Source: JBQCEE01 sp051960575 (GTDB lineage: Bacteria; Actinomycetota; Actinomycetes; Mycobacteriales; Jatrophihabitantaceae). From it: a stretch of DNA of 23,376 bases. The stretch covers positions 1-23,376 of the forward strand of contig NZ_JBQCEE010000031.1 of the NCBI RefSeq assembly GCF_051960575.1, given 5' to 3'. The notes under the pieces are model-generated. The model made no database searches and was not told the origin of the DNA. It saw nothing but the letters and a program-made list of their open reading frames with translations. How positions within the stretch are numbered: the stretch's first letter is position 1; the number at the start of each line of letters is the position of its first letter. Both the position numbers and the translations under genes were made by a program. Positions 1-7,219 of the stretch are shown in pieces.

Positions 1-60
1 TGTCAACGGCCAAGTTGTGGTCCCCGCTGGTGGCCAACTGAAAGTCCCCACTCCTCGCGG
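1..60. repeat. Left terminal inverted repeat region of the IS21 element
   Basis: This region holds the tip sequence TGTCAACGGCCA, one copy of the GGTCCCCGCTGGTGGCC unit (19-35), and AGTCCCCACTCCTCGCG (44-60). All three match, in reverse complement, sequence in 2420-2501. It lies just after the istB stop codon. Confidence 0.85.
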
Positions 61-64
61 GTGA

Positions 65-841
65 TCACTTCTTTTTCGAGGCGGTGTCTCCTCTCGTGCG
101 GGCTTGTTTCATGCGGTAGCTGTCGCCGTTGGTGACGACGGTCTGGCAGTGGTGGAGCAGCCGGTCGAGCAGGCTGACGGCGGTGGTGTGTTCGGGCAGG
201 AACTTGCCCCAGGACTCGAAGGGCCAGTGCGAGCCGATGCCGAGCGAGCGGCGTTCGTAGGCGGCGGCGATGAACCGGAACAGCAGTTGGGTGCCGGTGT
301 CATCGAGCGGTGCGAACCCGAGCTCGTCGATGACGATGAGGTCGTTGCGGAGCAGCGCCTCGATGACGCGGCCGACGCTGTTGTCGGCGAGCGCCCGGTA
401 GAGGGTTTCGACGAGCTCGGCGGCGGTGAAGTAGCGGACCCGGTGGCCGGCCTCGACGGCGGCGACGCCGAGGGCGACGAGCATGTGGCTCTTGCCGGTG
501 CCGGCCGGCCCGATGAGGCAGACGTTCTCCTTCGCCCTGATCCATTCGAGGGAGGCGAGGTAGTCGAACGTCGCGGTCGGGATGGAGGACGCGGCGACGT
601 CGAAGTCGGCGAGCCGCTTGGTCACCGGGAACGCGGCGGTCCGCATGCGGGTGCGGGCGTTGCTCTCGTCGCGGGCGGCGATCTCGGCCTCGACCAGGGT
701 GCGGAGGAACTCCTCCGGTGACCAGCGTTGCGTCTTGGCCGTGACCAGCAGTTCCGGGGCGATGCGCCGCATCGCGGCCATCTTCAACCGGCGCAGCCCG
801 TCGTTGAGATCCGGCGCGAGCGGCGGCGGCGCGGTGCTCAC
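65..841 (-). CDS. istB: IstB, IS21-family transposition helper ATPase
   Basis: This is a 258-aa AAA+/DnaA-like ATPase that assists the IstA transposase in target DNA selection. Walker A is GPAGTGKS (residues 111-118) and Walker B is LIVIDE (168-173). Around residues 200-230 a conserved IstB-type stretch includes SSHWPFE-like sequence (here GSHWPFESWG) and SLLDRLLHH. The length is normal for the family (about 250 aa). The start is GTG at 841, which overlaps the istA stop as GTGA and so suggests translational coupling. No frameshift or truncation is seen. Confidence 0.95.
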   Translation of the reverse strand: MSTAPPPLAPDLNDGLRRLKMAAMRRIAPELLVTAKTQRWSPEEFLRTLVEAEIAARDESNARTRMRTAAFPVTKRLADFDVAASSIPTATFDYLASLEWIRAKENVCLIGPAGTGKSHMLVALGVAAVEAGHRVRYFTAAELVETLYRALADNSVGRVIEALLRNDLIVIDELGFAPLDDTGTQLLFRFIAAAYERRSLGIGSHWPFESWGKFLPEHTTAVSLLDRLLHHCQTVVTNGDSYRMKQARTRGDTASKKK

Positions 842-2388
842 GACACGTCACCGCCGATCGCGTAGTCCGACAGCGGCCGGGTGGGGACGGTCGGCAGGGT
901 GAGCAGCAATGCTTCGCCGGCCGGCCGTGGGACCGGTGCGGCGCCGCCGGCGGCGAGGATCGAGCGGACGTCATCGGCGCGCCACCGCTTGAACTCGACC
1001 GCCCGGGCCAAGGCGGCCAGCAGCGCCGGCTCGCCGTGGGCATCGAGCAGCACGAGGATCTGCTCGAGCTCGCTAGGCAGCTTGCTGACGCCGGCCGCGG
1101 CGGCGCCGAGCAGAAACCGTTCGGCGACCTCGCCGAGGGCGAGGAACCGTTGCTCGGTCGCCGTCTTGGCCCGTGGTGCCCTGGTCGGCTTGTCCGGCCG
1201 GGTGCTGCCGTAGTGCTCGTCGAGGATGCTGACCTCGCCCGGGGCGACCACGGCGTGGTCGGCCACGATCTCGCCGCTGAACCGCTCGACGACCTGCACC
1301 CGCCCTTGGGCGATGGTCAGGGTGACGGTGGCGCCGATGAGCCGGTTCGGGACCGAGTAGCGGGCCGACCCGAACCGGACGCAGGACAGCTTGTCGACCT
1401 TGCGGGCCACCGGGCGGACGCCGATGCCGTCGGGCCGCAGCGAGGGCAACTCACCCAGCAACGCTCGTTCCTCGACGAGCCGCTGCATGGGGATCGCGGC
1501 GATCTCCGAGTGCACGACGGCGTTCACCTCGGCGCACCAGGTCGCCGCGGCGCCGTTGCCCGCGGTCAGATCCTCGACACTGACCCCGGTCGGGATCATC
1601 AGGTCGCGCTTGGCATAGCCGACCAGGTGCTCCACGATCCCTTTGGATTCCGGGTCGGCGCCGTTGCAGAAGTCCGGCCGGAACCGGTAGTGGGTGGCGA
1701 AGCGGACGTAGTCCGGCGTCGGCACCACCAGGTTGGCGACCACGCCGCCTTTCAGGCAGCCCATCCGGTCGGCCAGCACAATCTTCGGGACACCGCCGAG
1801 GGCGTCGAAGCACTCGGCCAGCAGCCCGAGCGTGGTGGTGGCCTTCTCGTCGGCGGAGAAGCGGACGAACCGCCACCGCGACCAGGCCAGCACCGCGCAG
1901 AACACGTGCAGCCCGTCCTGCACGCCCCAGTCGATCACCAGCGTGTCCCCGGGCGTCCAGACCGCCGGGCGGCGGCCGCGGTGATTGCCCTGTCGCCACA
2001 ACGCTTTCTGCGCCGCGACCAGCCGGCGGAAGTTCCGCGCCGACCCCTCGTAGCCGGCCGTCCGGGCCTCCGGCAGCAGCCGCTTGGCGCTGATCCGCGC
2101 CTTCGTGTCCGCGACCTTCTTCGCGACCAGATCCTCGAAGCCGTCGTAGTTGTGGCCGCGCTCCCTCCGCCCCGTCGGCGCGGTCGTGCGGCCGTCGGTG
2201 CCCTCCATGAGCTGGTGGCGGATCAGGATCCGCTTCACCGTCTTGTGGGTCGTGCCGCAGACATCCGCGGCACCCCGCAGCGTGCCCACCTCGCGGTAGG
2301 CAGCCACTACATCCATCTCTTCCCTCGCGTTCTTCAATAGAGGTCCCCTGCGCGGTGTGGTGACTTCGGTTGGCACCAGCACCGTCAC
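838..2388 (-). CDS. istA: IstA, IS21-family DDE transposase
   Basis: This 516-aa transposase has an N-terminal helix-turn-helix (about residues 28-60, around AADVCGTTHKTVKRIL) and a DDE/RNase H-fold catalytic core. The candidate acidic triad is D153 (in VIDWG), D207 (in LADRMG) and E247 (in DPESKG). A C-terminal beta-barrel-like region follows (CVRFGSARYSVP and beyond). Length and order match IS21 IstA. The GTG start at 2388 follows GAGAGG at about 9 nt; an internal ATG at codon 25 is the alternative. The gene appears intact. Confidence 0.94.
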   Translation of the reverse strand: MTVLVPTEVTTPRRGPLLKNAREEMDVVAAYREVGTLRGAADVCGTTHKTVKRILIRHQLMEGTDGRTTAPTGRRERGHNYDGFEDLVAKKVADTKARISAKRLLPEARTAGYEGSARNFRRLVAAQKALWRQGNHRGRRPAVWTPGDTLVIDWGVQDGLHVFCAVLAWSRWRFVRFSADEKATTTLGLLAECFDALGGVPKIVLADRMGCLKGGVVANLVVPTPDYVRFATHYRFRPDFCNGADPESKGIVEHLVGYAKRDLMIPTGVSVEDLTAGNGAAATWCAEVNAVVHSEIAAIPMQRLVEERALLGELPSLRPDGIGVRPVARKVDKLSCVRFGSARYSVPNRLIGATVTLTIAQGRVQVVERFSGEIVADHAVVAPGEVSILDEHYGSTRPDKPTRAPRAKTATEQRFLALGEVAERFLLGAAAAGVSKLPSELEQILVLLDAHGEPALLAALARAVEFKRWRADDVRSILAAGGAAPVPRPAGEALLLTLPTVPTRPLSDYAIGGDVS

Positions 2389-2419
2389 CGCGCAGGGCCT
2401 CTCACCCTGGGCAGGACAC

Positions 2420-2501
2420 GCGAGGAGTGGGGACTTCTAACTGGCCACCAGTGGGGACCGCGATCCGGCCACCAGTGGGGACCTTTTCATGGCCACGGAC
2501 A
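2420..2501. repeat. Right terminal inverted repeat region of the IS21 element
   Basis: Two direct copies of the 17-mer GGCCACCAGTGGGGACC lie at 2443-2459 and 2467-2483, a 24-bp period. They are preceded by CGCGAGGAGTGGGGACTT and followed by the tip ending GGCCACGGACA. The left end has a single copy of the unit beside its tip, so the right end carries one extra unit. Such repeats are expected transposase-binding sites (known for IS21; inferred here). The istA promoter should also lie here. Confidence 0.85.
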
Positions 2502-2841
2502 CGTCATATGCCGAATTCGAGGACAGCCCAAGGTGGTAACTGCTTTGACCACTGAGTTCCTGTCCTTGCTTCGTACAGCTCGGTTGCTCTTCTGACTTGG
2601 TCAGGCGACATGCCTTAGTGGCGGAGCGGGGCACTGTGCCCACGCAGTAGTCGGGTGCCGGCTGTCCTGCGATGCCGAAGTGATCCGATTTGTCTTACTC
2701 GAACATTGAACCGGACCCGTGATGTCGGCCGTTGTTCGACTCCTCGGATTCAGACCGCAGATATACCCTCTTCTGCGATGAGCCGGCATGGGATTCCGGC
2801 GCCCGCGTGTCCGACTTCCCTCCGGGGAATTAAGCGCGCTA
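2502..2841. other. Intergenic stretch between the IS and vsr, no gene recognised
   Basis: About 340 bp at moderate GC. Short open frames exist on both strands, but none has a recognisable product, a good ribosome-binding site or a convincing composition. A small hairpin, GGGCA-CTG-TGCCC, lies around 2629-2641. This segment was probably the sequence bordering the methylase/vsr operon before the IS inserted. Confidence 0.5.
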
Positions 2842-3315
2842 CTATGGCCGCGCTGCTCGACGAACTGGCTTAGCGGCCCGGACTAGCCTGGCTATCCGTG
2901 CCGCGGCGTCAACCGCGTCTTCGTGCTCCCACACACGAATTACCGTCCAGCCCTCGGTCATCAGGCGACGGTCGGTATCAGCGTCGCGCGCTTTATTGCG
3001 TTCGATTTTTTCGGCCCAATACTTGGAATTAGCCTGCGTTTGCCGCCGTCCATGATCCGGGCACCCATGCCAGAAACACCCGTCAATGAAAACGGCGATC
3101 TTCGCCGAGCTGAAAACGATATCCGCGCGTCTGCGCAGATTTTGCAGGGGCGGCCGATCGACACGATAACGAAGGCCCATAGAGTGTAAGGCTCTGCGAA
3201 CGGTGAGTTCTGGCTGTGTGTCCCGCGTGCGTTGCTGCTGCATGCGCGAGCGAACTCCTGCGCTGCTCGCATACGAGGATGCCTCGGAACCCTCGCGCCT
3301 GGTCCGCGTACTCAC
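2842..3315 (-). CDS. vsr: Vsr, very-short-patch-repair T:G mismatch endonuclease
   Basis: This 157-aa protein belongs to the family that nicks DNA beside T:G mismatches arising from deamination of 5-methylcytosine. The family signature is complete: RSRMQQQRTRDTQPEL (residues 22-37), LRYRV (48-52), the catalytic-aspartate segment RADIVF (63-68), FIDGCFWHGCPDH (76-88), KYWAEKIERN (98-107) and VIRVWEHE (125-132). The open frame extends upstream into the methylase gene, but GTG at 3315 has an ideal GGGAGG ribosome-binding site six bases away and gives the normal family length. An upstream ATG at 3375, 9 bp past the methylase stop, is the alternative. It lies just downstream of a C5-cytosine methyltransferase, its classical partner. 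Confidence 0.93.
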   Translation of the reverse strand: MSTRTRREGSEASSYASSAGVRSRMQQQRTRDTQPELTVRRALHSMGLRYRVDRPPLQNLRRRADIVFSSAKIAVFIDGCFWHGCPDHGRRQTQANSKYWAEKIERNKARDADTDRRLMTEGWTVIRVWEHEDAVDAAARIARLVRAAKPVRRAARP

Positions 3316-3383
3316 GGCGGGCCTCCCGGCGGTATGGGAAATGGCCGCGCTGGCTCGTGAACACCTAGGACTCATCGGCCGGC

Positions 3384-4673
3384 CTAGCTGACCTGGGCGC
3401 GGCTCCGCCGACTGGCGAAGGCGAGGTGGCGCAGGTGCCCGTCTTGACCACGGAAGGCTCGCCACTCACCCAGCACGAATGCGGCTTCGCCTCGTACCGT
3501 TCTCACGGTAACCTCGAAGTCCCGATCGAGGTTCTGGACGGCGCGTGTGACCTCATCGGTCGTCAGTCGACCACCCGACAATTTGGCGATGCGCGCGGCA
3601 GTCAGGGGCGTGGCCGCCGACCGCAGCGTTCGATACACCGGGTCATGAACGACCGCCTCCGCGGGCGGCCGCTCCACCGGCGCGCCCTCCTTCCGTAGCG
3701 CTGCGGCGATGGACGTACCGACGGCTCGAGCTACGGGCGGGGGAAATGCGTTGCCGATTTGGCGGTAGCGCGCGGTCTTGCCGCCGAGGAAGTGCCAGTC
3801 GTACTCCGCTCCGTACCAACCCTGTAAACGCGCCGTCATGTCGACGGTCAGCTTCGGTAATAGAGTGACTGGTGCCTCCGCGCCAGGTGCCATGTTCGCG
3901 ATCCCGAGCCCATCAACGCCAAGAGCTCGCCACTGAGCTCGAGCTCGCGTCGGCCCGAGGTCCGGGCCGCCGTGCTTTTTGCTGCCACCTACCAAGGTGG
4001 GCGCGATCCCGTTGGCGCGCCTCGCCCACTCCTCCGCACCGCGCCAACCGTTCGCTGCCATAAGGTCATACAGGCGTGTTCCCACCGTGTCGGTAGCGGG
4101 CTTCGGCTCCGGCCATCTGAAGTATGGAGCGTGCTCCGGTCGAAGCCCTACAAGTACGAATCGGGGTCGAAGTTGAGGGACGCCGTAATCCTTGGCCTGC
4201 AGAATCTGCCACGCTGCTAGGTAACCGAGTTCTGACAAACGGTCAACAACTGCCTGCCGATAACCAGAAAATTTTGTGCTGGCCAGACCCGCCACGTTCT
4301 CGAGGAGGATGGCATCAGGCTGCATCTGTCCCGCCGCCTCGACGGCCCATGCGAACAGATCGCGTTCGTCGGAGGAACCTAGCTGCTTACCTGCCACAGA
4401 GAACGGCGGGCATGGCACTCCGCCGGCCAGCAGGGACACGTTCGGGTGCTCGGCCGGAGTCCAGACCCTCTCGTCCGCGACGTCGCCCACTGCCACATGA
4501 GGCTGGGCAACCGCGTCATCCTCCTCGGCTAAACGACCGAGGTTGTATCTGAGCGTGGAGGCCGCAGTCGGGTCTAGTTCAACCGCGAGGCGATGACGAA
4601 ACCCGGCCAGATGGAGACCCAAGGACTGGCCGCCCGCTCCGGCGCAGATCTCGACGACGCTCAGATCACTCAT
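3384..4673 (-). CDS. dcm: DNA (cytosine-5-)-methyltransferase
   Basis: This 429-aa C5-cytosine methyltransferase transfers a methyl group from S-adenosylmethionine to cytosine in a specific site. Motif I is EICAGAGGQSLGL (8-20); motif IV is GGVPCPPFS with catalytic Cys88; motif VI is ENV (125-127); motif VIII is QLRPR (167-171); motif IX is around MTARLQGW (279-286); motif X is GNAFPPPVA (307-315). The target-recognition region should fall between about 175 and 280 (it includes IAPTLVGGSKKHGG). About 100 extra residues after motif X resemble a winged-helix domain. The ATG start at 4673 follows GAGGAG at 5 nt. The gene sits in one transcription unit with vsr. The symbol is used generically; recognition specificity cannot be read from the sequence. 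Confidence 0.95.
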   Translation of the reverse strand: MSDLSVVEICAGAGGQSLGLHLAGFRHRLAVELDPTAASTLRYNLGRLAEEDDAVAQPHVAVGDVADERVWTPAEHPNVSLLAGGVPCPPFSVAGKQLGSSDERDLFAWAVEAAGQMQPDAILLENVAGLASTKFSGYRQAVVDRLSELGYLAAWQILQAKDYGVPQLRPRFVLVGLRPEHAPYFRWPEPKPATDTVGTRLYDLMAANGWRGAEEWARRANGIAPTLVGGSKKHGGPDLGPTRARAQWRALGVDGLGIANMAPGAEAPVTLLPKLTVDMTARLQGWYGAEYDWHFLGGKTARYRQIGNAFPPPVARAVGTSIAAALRKEGAPVERPPAEAVVHDPVYRTLRSAATPLTAARIAKLSGGRLTTDEVTRAVQNLDRDFEVTVRTVRGEAAFVLGEWRAFRGQDGHLRHLAFASRRSRAQVS

Positions 4674-4785
4674 TCGGTCTCCTCGGTGCGCGGTTGAAGT
4701 TATCCTGCCCTACGGCGGGGCACGGCCCGCTCAGCCACACCGTCGAGACAGCCTCGAATCGCCCAGGCGTACGATACTGGCGATC

Positions 4786-4850
4786 ACCTGGATGATCGTT
4801 AGCCAGGTCGGCACCACCGACCTTCAGTTAGATCAAGGCGCACTCCTTGA
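4786..4850. repeat. Cluster of short inverted repeats upstream of the methyltransferase
   Basis: Three perfect 6-bp inverted repeats occur in 65 bp: ACCTGG/CCAGGT (4786-4791 with 4803-4808), GGTCGG/CCGACC (4806-4811 with 4817-4822) and TCAAGG/CCTTGA (4833-4838 with 4845-4850). The first two share three bases and would be mutually exclusive as RNA stems. They lie about 115-180 bp upstream of the methyltransferase start, in the gap after the HNH-like gene. They could be operators or RNA structure. No gene is seen in 4674-4979. Confidence 0.45.
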
Positions 4851-4919
4851 CCAGTCCAGCTCGCGCGGGCATGTGCGGACGCGTGGCGCTAGGCCCTTGG
4901 GGCCGTGCGCCGCTGAACG

Positions 4920-4973
4920 ATCATCCCCGCACCGTGGTGCCGACGCTCGTGCACCGCCGGTGCCGGGGATGAT
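4920..4973 (-). terminator. Nested stem-loop just after the HNH-like gene stop
   Basis: ATCATCCCCG-CACC (4920-4933) pairs with GGTGCCGGGGATGAT (4959-4973) with a single bulged base. An inner GGTGC/GCACC stem lies at 4936-4940 and 4951-4955. The hairpin starts 7 nt beyond the stop of the minus-strand HNH-like gene. No clear T-tract follows, so it may be an intrinsic terminator without U-tail, an RNA-stabilising structure or a binding site. Confidence 0.5.
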
Positions 4974-4979
4974 GCTCCA

Positions 4980-5693
4980 CTAGTCGATCGCTAAGCCAAC
5001 GTCAGAGCCCAGAGTTAGCTGATGCTCGAGATCAGCTCTGAGCTCGGCAGGTAGGCGCGACACGCCGTGCCAAACGACGTCGAGCCTACTTGGCTGCCTC
5101 CGACCGCGTTTCAACCAATTTACGAGCTGCCGCCTCTCGTCCGGCGCTAGTGCGTTCAACTGCATCAAAAGCTCGGCCAGTTCAGCCTCGTTGCTACCGG
5201 CCCCCGCGTGGCAGCGTTTGCACTCGGTCGCGTAACCATCGGAGTACTTGCTATTGACTGCAGTCGTTGCTTGGTAAACAGCCAAAACCGCTGTCTGAAG
5301 CGGATCGTCAGGATACGGCTCGGCCGCACCGATGCCGCAGACGACGCACAGATATCCATCGCGCGCCATAATGGCTTGCTTCTCTCGAGCAGAGAGAGTT
5401 CTCCGAAAGCCAGCCGATCGACGTTGCTGGGGGTCCCAAACCGGTACGCCAACGCTTTCGAATCGTTGTTCTTCGGGCAACAAGGTGGCATCTTCATTGC
5501 TTGCGCGAATGACCCATCCGTAATCGCGCAGGTCGCGAATCCGGCGGTCGGCCTGCGATACGCCCGGGAACGCTTCGCGCAGATCCGCCTTTGTAAAGGT
5601 GTTGCCTGCGCCAACCACCTGCACTAACCACAGGGCGCCGCGGATCATAGTGCCGACGTTGATCGACGGATCGTTCCAAGGTGGCATCGACAT
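4980..5693 (-). CDS. HNH-like CxxC/CxxC protein, candidate restriction nuclease
   Basis: This is a 237-aa protein. The N-terminal half (about 10-100) looks like a DNA-binding winged-helix region (INVGTMIRGALWLVQ, FTKADLREAFPGVSQADRRIRDLRDYGW). A treble-clef/HNH-type segment follows, RDGYLCVVCG (111-120) and TECKRCH (156-162), with four probable zinc cysteines C116, C119, C158 and C161. The usual central HNH histidine between the knuckles is not evident; YPDDPLQTAVL occupies that stretch. It may therefore be a divergent or non-catalytic member. The ATG at 5693 has AGGAG about 10 nt upstream; a second ATG lies at 5687. It lies upstream of the methyltransferase on the same strand and is divergent from the ParB-like operon. 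A role as the restriction partner is inferred. Confidence 0.75.
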   Translation of the reverse strand: MSMPPWNDPSINVGTMIRGALWLVQVVGAGNTFTKADLREAFPGVSQADRRIRDLRDYGWVIRASNEDATLLPEEQRFESVGVPVWDPQQRRSAGFRRTLSAREKQAIMARDGYLCVVCGIGAAEPYPDDPLQTAVLAVYQATTAVNSKYSDGYATECKRCHAGAGSNEAELAELLMQLNALAPDERRQLVNWLKRGRRQPSRLDVVWHGVSRLPAELRADLEHQLTLGSDVGLAID

Positions 5694-5821
5694 CTCGGCG
5701 GTACTCCTGTCACAACAGTTGGGACGTGTCGAGCCGGGCGCCGGTCGCGGGGCCTGTCATCATGACTGTAGGCGCTCGGCGGTGCGCCCGTCCGGTGTGC
5801 CGGGCCGATCAAGGAGACGAG
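5694..5821. promoter_or_regulatory. Divergent promoter region between the HNH-like and ParB-like genes
   Basis: These 128 bp must hold the promoters for both arms of the island. They contain the 11-bp palindrome GTCATCATGAC (5756-5766) and CTGT-CACA-ACAG (5707-5718), either of which could be an operator. AAGGAG at 5811-5816 is the ribosome-binding site for the TTG start at 5822. No confident -35/-10 pair is seen. Confidence 0.45.
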
Positions 5822-7219
5822 TTGGACGCAAACTTCGGCATCCCGCCGCAGAGTGACGAAGCGGCAAGGCTGATCGGCCAGCGGCTTGCTGCCGCCAAGA
5901 ACGACGACGGCGCCCGGATCACGATTGAGTGGCGAGGCGAGCAACGCCACCTTTACGTCGTCTCAGTGCCGCTCGCGATCCTCTATCTCAACCCAGATAC
6001 CCATCGGGTCCGAGCCCAACGCACGCTCGACCCTGATCGCAACGCCGTGCTGAACCGAGAGCCGTGGAGCGAGGAGGCGCAGGAATACCTGGCCCATCTC
6101 CTGCGAAGTCGGCCGGCTAATCCAGGTCAGGTGGACCCTGATTTTGTTCAGCTGAGGGAAGAGCTCGAGGAATCGGGGCAGAAAGAGCCGGGGATTATTA
6201 CCCCGCAGGGGATCCTCGTCGATGGGAACACGCGTTGTGTCGCTTTACGGGATCTCGGGGCTAAGGACATCAGGGTCGGCGTGCTTCCTCAAGACACCGA
6301 CCGGCGCGACATCAACAATGTTGAACTCTACTTACAGCTACGCCACGACAAGCGTCGCGAATACTCCTACATCAACCGCTTGATTGCGATTGAAGAGGAG
6401 CTGAGTCTAGGTGCCCGAGAGGAAGACGTAGCTCGAGCGTTTAACATCAAAATTCCCACCCTGCGGAACGACCGTGGTGTGTACGCTCTGATTCGGGATG
6501 CCATCTCGAGAAGTGAAGGCGCGAACGGTGTGCGCTTGCGTTGGACTGACTTCGAAGAGCATCAAGAAAAGCTGCGGGAGCTTCAGCGCGATTACGCGAA
6601 GCTCGCGAAGAGCAACCCCGACGGCGCAGAGCAGCTCAGGGAGTCGAGGCTGGCGCTTGTTGTCCTGAATTTTCCGAAAACGTCGCTGCGAAACGCTAAT
6701 GAGGATTTCTACACGAGATACGTTGAAGAGCGCTTGCCCGAGCGGCTCAGGCCGGACGACACAGAAGCTGCTTCTGCAGTTAAGATCCCTGGTCTGGCCG
6801 GAGTTAGCGTGAAGGACGCCGCCGTCGCCGCACGGCGAGCGCGGCAGCTAACAGACTTGCTCCTCCAGGCCAAGGCGGCTTCCCTCGACCTTCAGAAGCC
6901 GAATGAAAAGGCCGCAATGATGATTGAAGAGGCTTCGCGCGTGATAGGAAGCGCGGTGCGTCTCGCGAATCAATCGGCGGATCTTAACAAGCGCAAAGGG
7001 GCTGTGCAGGAGCGTCTCTCGGAAGCTGCTGATTATATTAAGCAGTGCACGAGTGAGTTCGCGGAAGCGAAGGCGAAGCGCGCTCTCGATGAGGAGGCAT
7101 TCGACGAAGCGCTGCTAACGCTACGCGAGAGTCTGTTCATGCTGGCTAGGCAAGTCGGGCGTACTTTCGGTGATTCAGGGGAAGGTGTCGCCTGGCTGCT
7201 CGATGCGTCTCGAGTTTGA
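5822..7219 (+). CDS. ParB-like N-terminal domain protein with HTH and helical tail
   Basis: This is a 465-aa protein. Residues about 45-165 resemble the ParB/Srx-like fold: VSVPLAILYLNP, then EPGIITPQGILVDGNTRCVALRDLG, with the characteristic DGNTR at 134-138. A helix-turn-helix-like stretch follows (about 198-225, EEDVARAFNIKIPTLRND). The C-terminal 150 residues are charged and helical. ParB-fold proteins bind DNA and some hydrolyse CTP or act as nucleases; which applies here is unknown. The open frame reaches back to 5681, inside the HNH-like gene, but TTG at 5822 has AAGGAG five bases upstream and clears the divergent gene. Its stop overlaps the next gene by one base (TGATG). Confidence 0.8.
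   Translation: MDANFGIPPQSDEAARLIGQRLAAAKNDDGARITIEWRGEQRHLYVVSVPLAILYLNPDTHRVRAQRTLDPDRNAVLNREPWSEEAQEYLAHLLRSRPANPGQVDPDFVQLREELEESGQKEPGIITPQGILVDGNTRCVALRDLGAKDIRVGVLPQDTDRRDINNVELYLQLRHDKRREYSYINRLIAIEEELSLGAREEDVARAFNIKIPTLRNDRGVYALIRDAISRSEGANGVRLRWTDFEEHQEKLRELQRDYAKLAKSNPDGAEQLRESRLALVVLNFPKTSLRNANEDFYTRYVEERLPERLRPDDTEAASAVKIPGLAGVSVKDAAVAARRARQLTDLLLQAKAASLDLQKPNEKAAMMIEEASRVIGSAVRLANQSADLNKRKGAVQERLSEAADYIKQCTSEFAEAKAKRALDEEAFDEALLTLRESLFMLARQVGRTFGDSGEGVAWLLDASRV

Larger units (their letters stand above)
1..2501 (-). mobile_element. Complete IS21-family insertion sequence
   Basis: The element carries istA and istB in the usual order on the minus strand, overlapping by GTGA, and is bounded by matching inverted ends. 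The left tip begins TGTCAACGGCCA and the reverse complement of the right tip begins TGTCCGTGGCCA; both continue into GGTCCCC. Inside the tips, further copies of a ggccacca(g)(t/c)ggggacc unit lie near both ends, which is typical of the multiple terminal repeats of IS21 elements. Both genes look intact, so the element could be active. The target-site duplication cannot be checked because the left flank is outside the window. Confidence 0.93.

Noticed and set aside
1036..2340. Long plus-strand frame opposite istA
   Set aside because: It is a codon-mirrored antisense shadow of istA in high-GC DNA, with no domain and only composition-driven Asp/Gly/Val/Arg content.
2735..2743. TTCGACTCC resembling a tRNA T-loop between the IS and vsr
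   Set aside because: The flanking T-stem pairs at only three of five positions, and no matching acceptor or anticodon arms lie upstream.
3316..3465. Extended N-terminus of Vsr overlapping the methyltransferase gene
   Set aside because: The extra residues are low-complexity and not seen in the family as I know it; GTG 3315 has an ideal ribosome-binding site.
4792..4983. 63-aa plus-strand frame between the methyltransferase and HNH-like genes
   Set aside because: It has no ribosome-binding site or domain, and the region is dominated by inverted repeats.
5681..5821. Longer N-terminus for the ParB-like protein
   Set aside because: It would overlap the divergent HNH-like gene start and the promoter region; TTG at 5822 has a clear ribosome-binding site and the family-like sequence begins after it.
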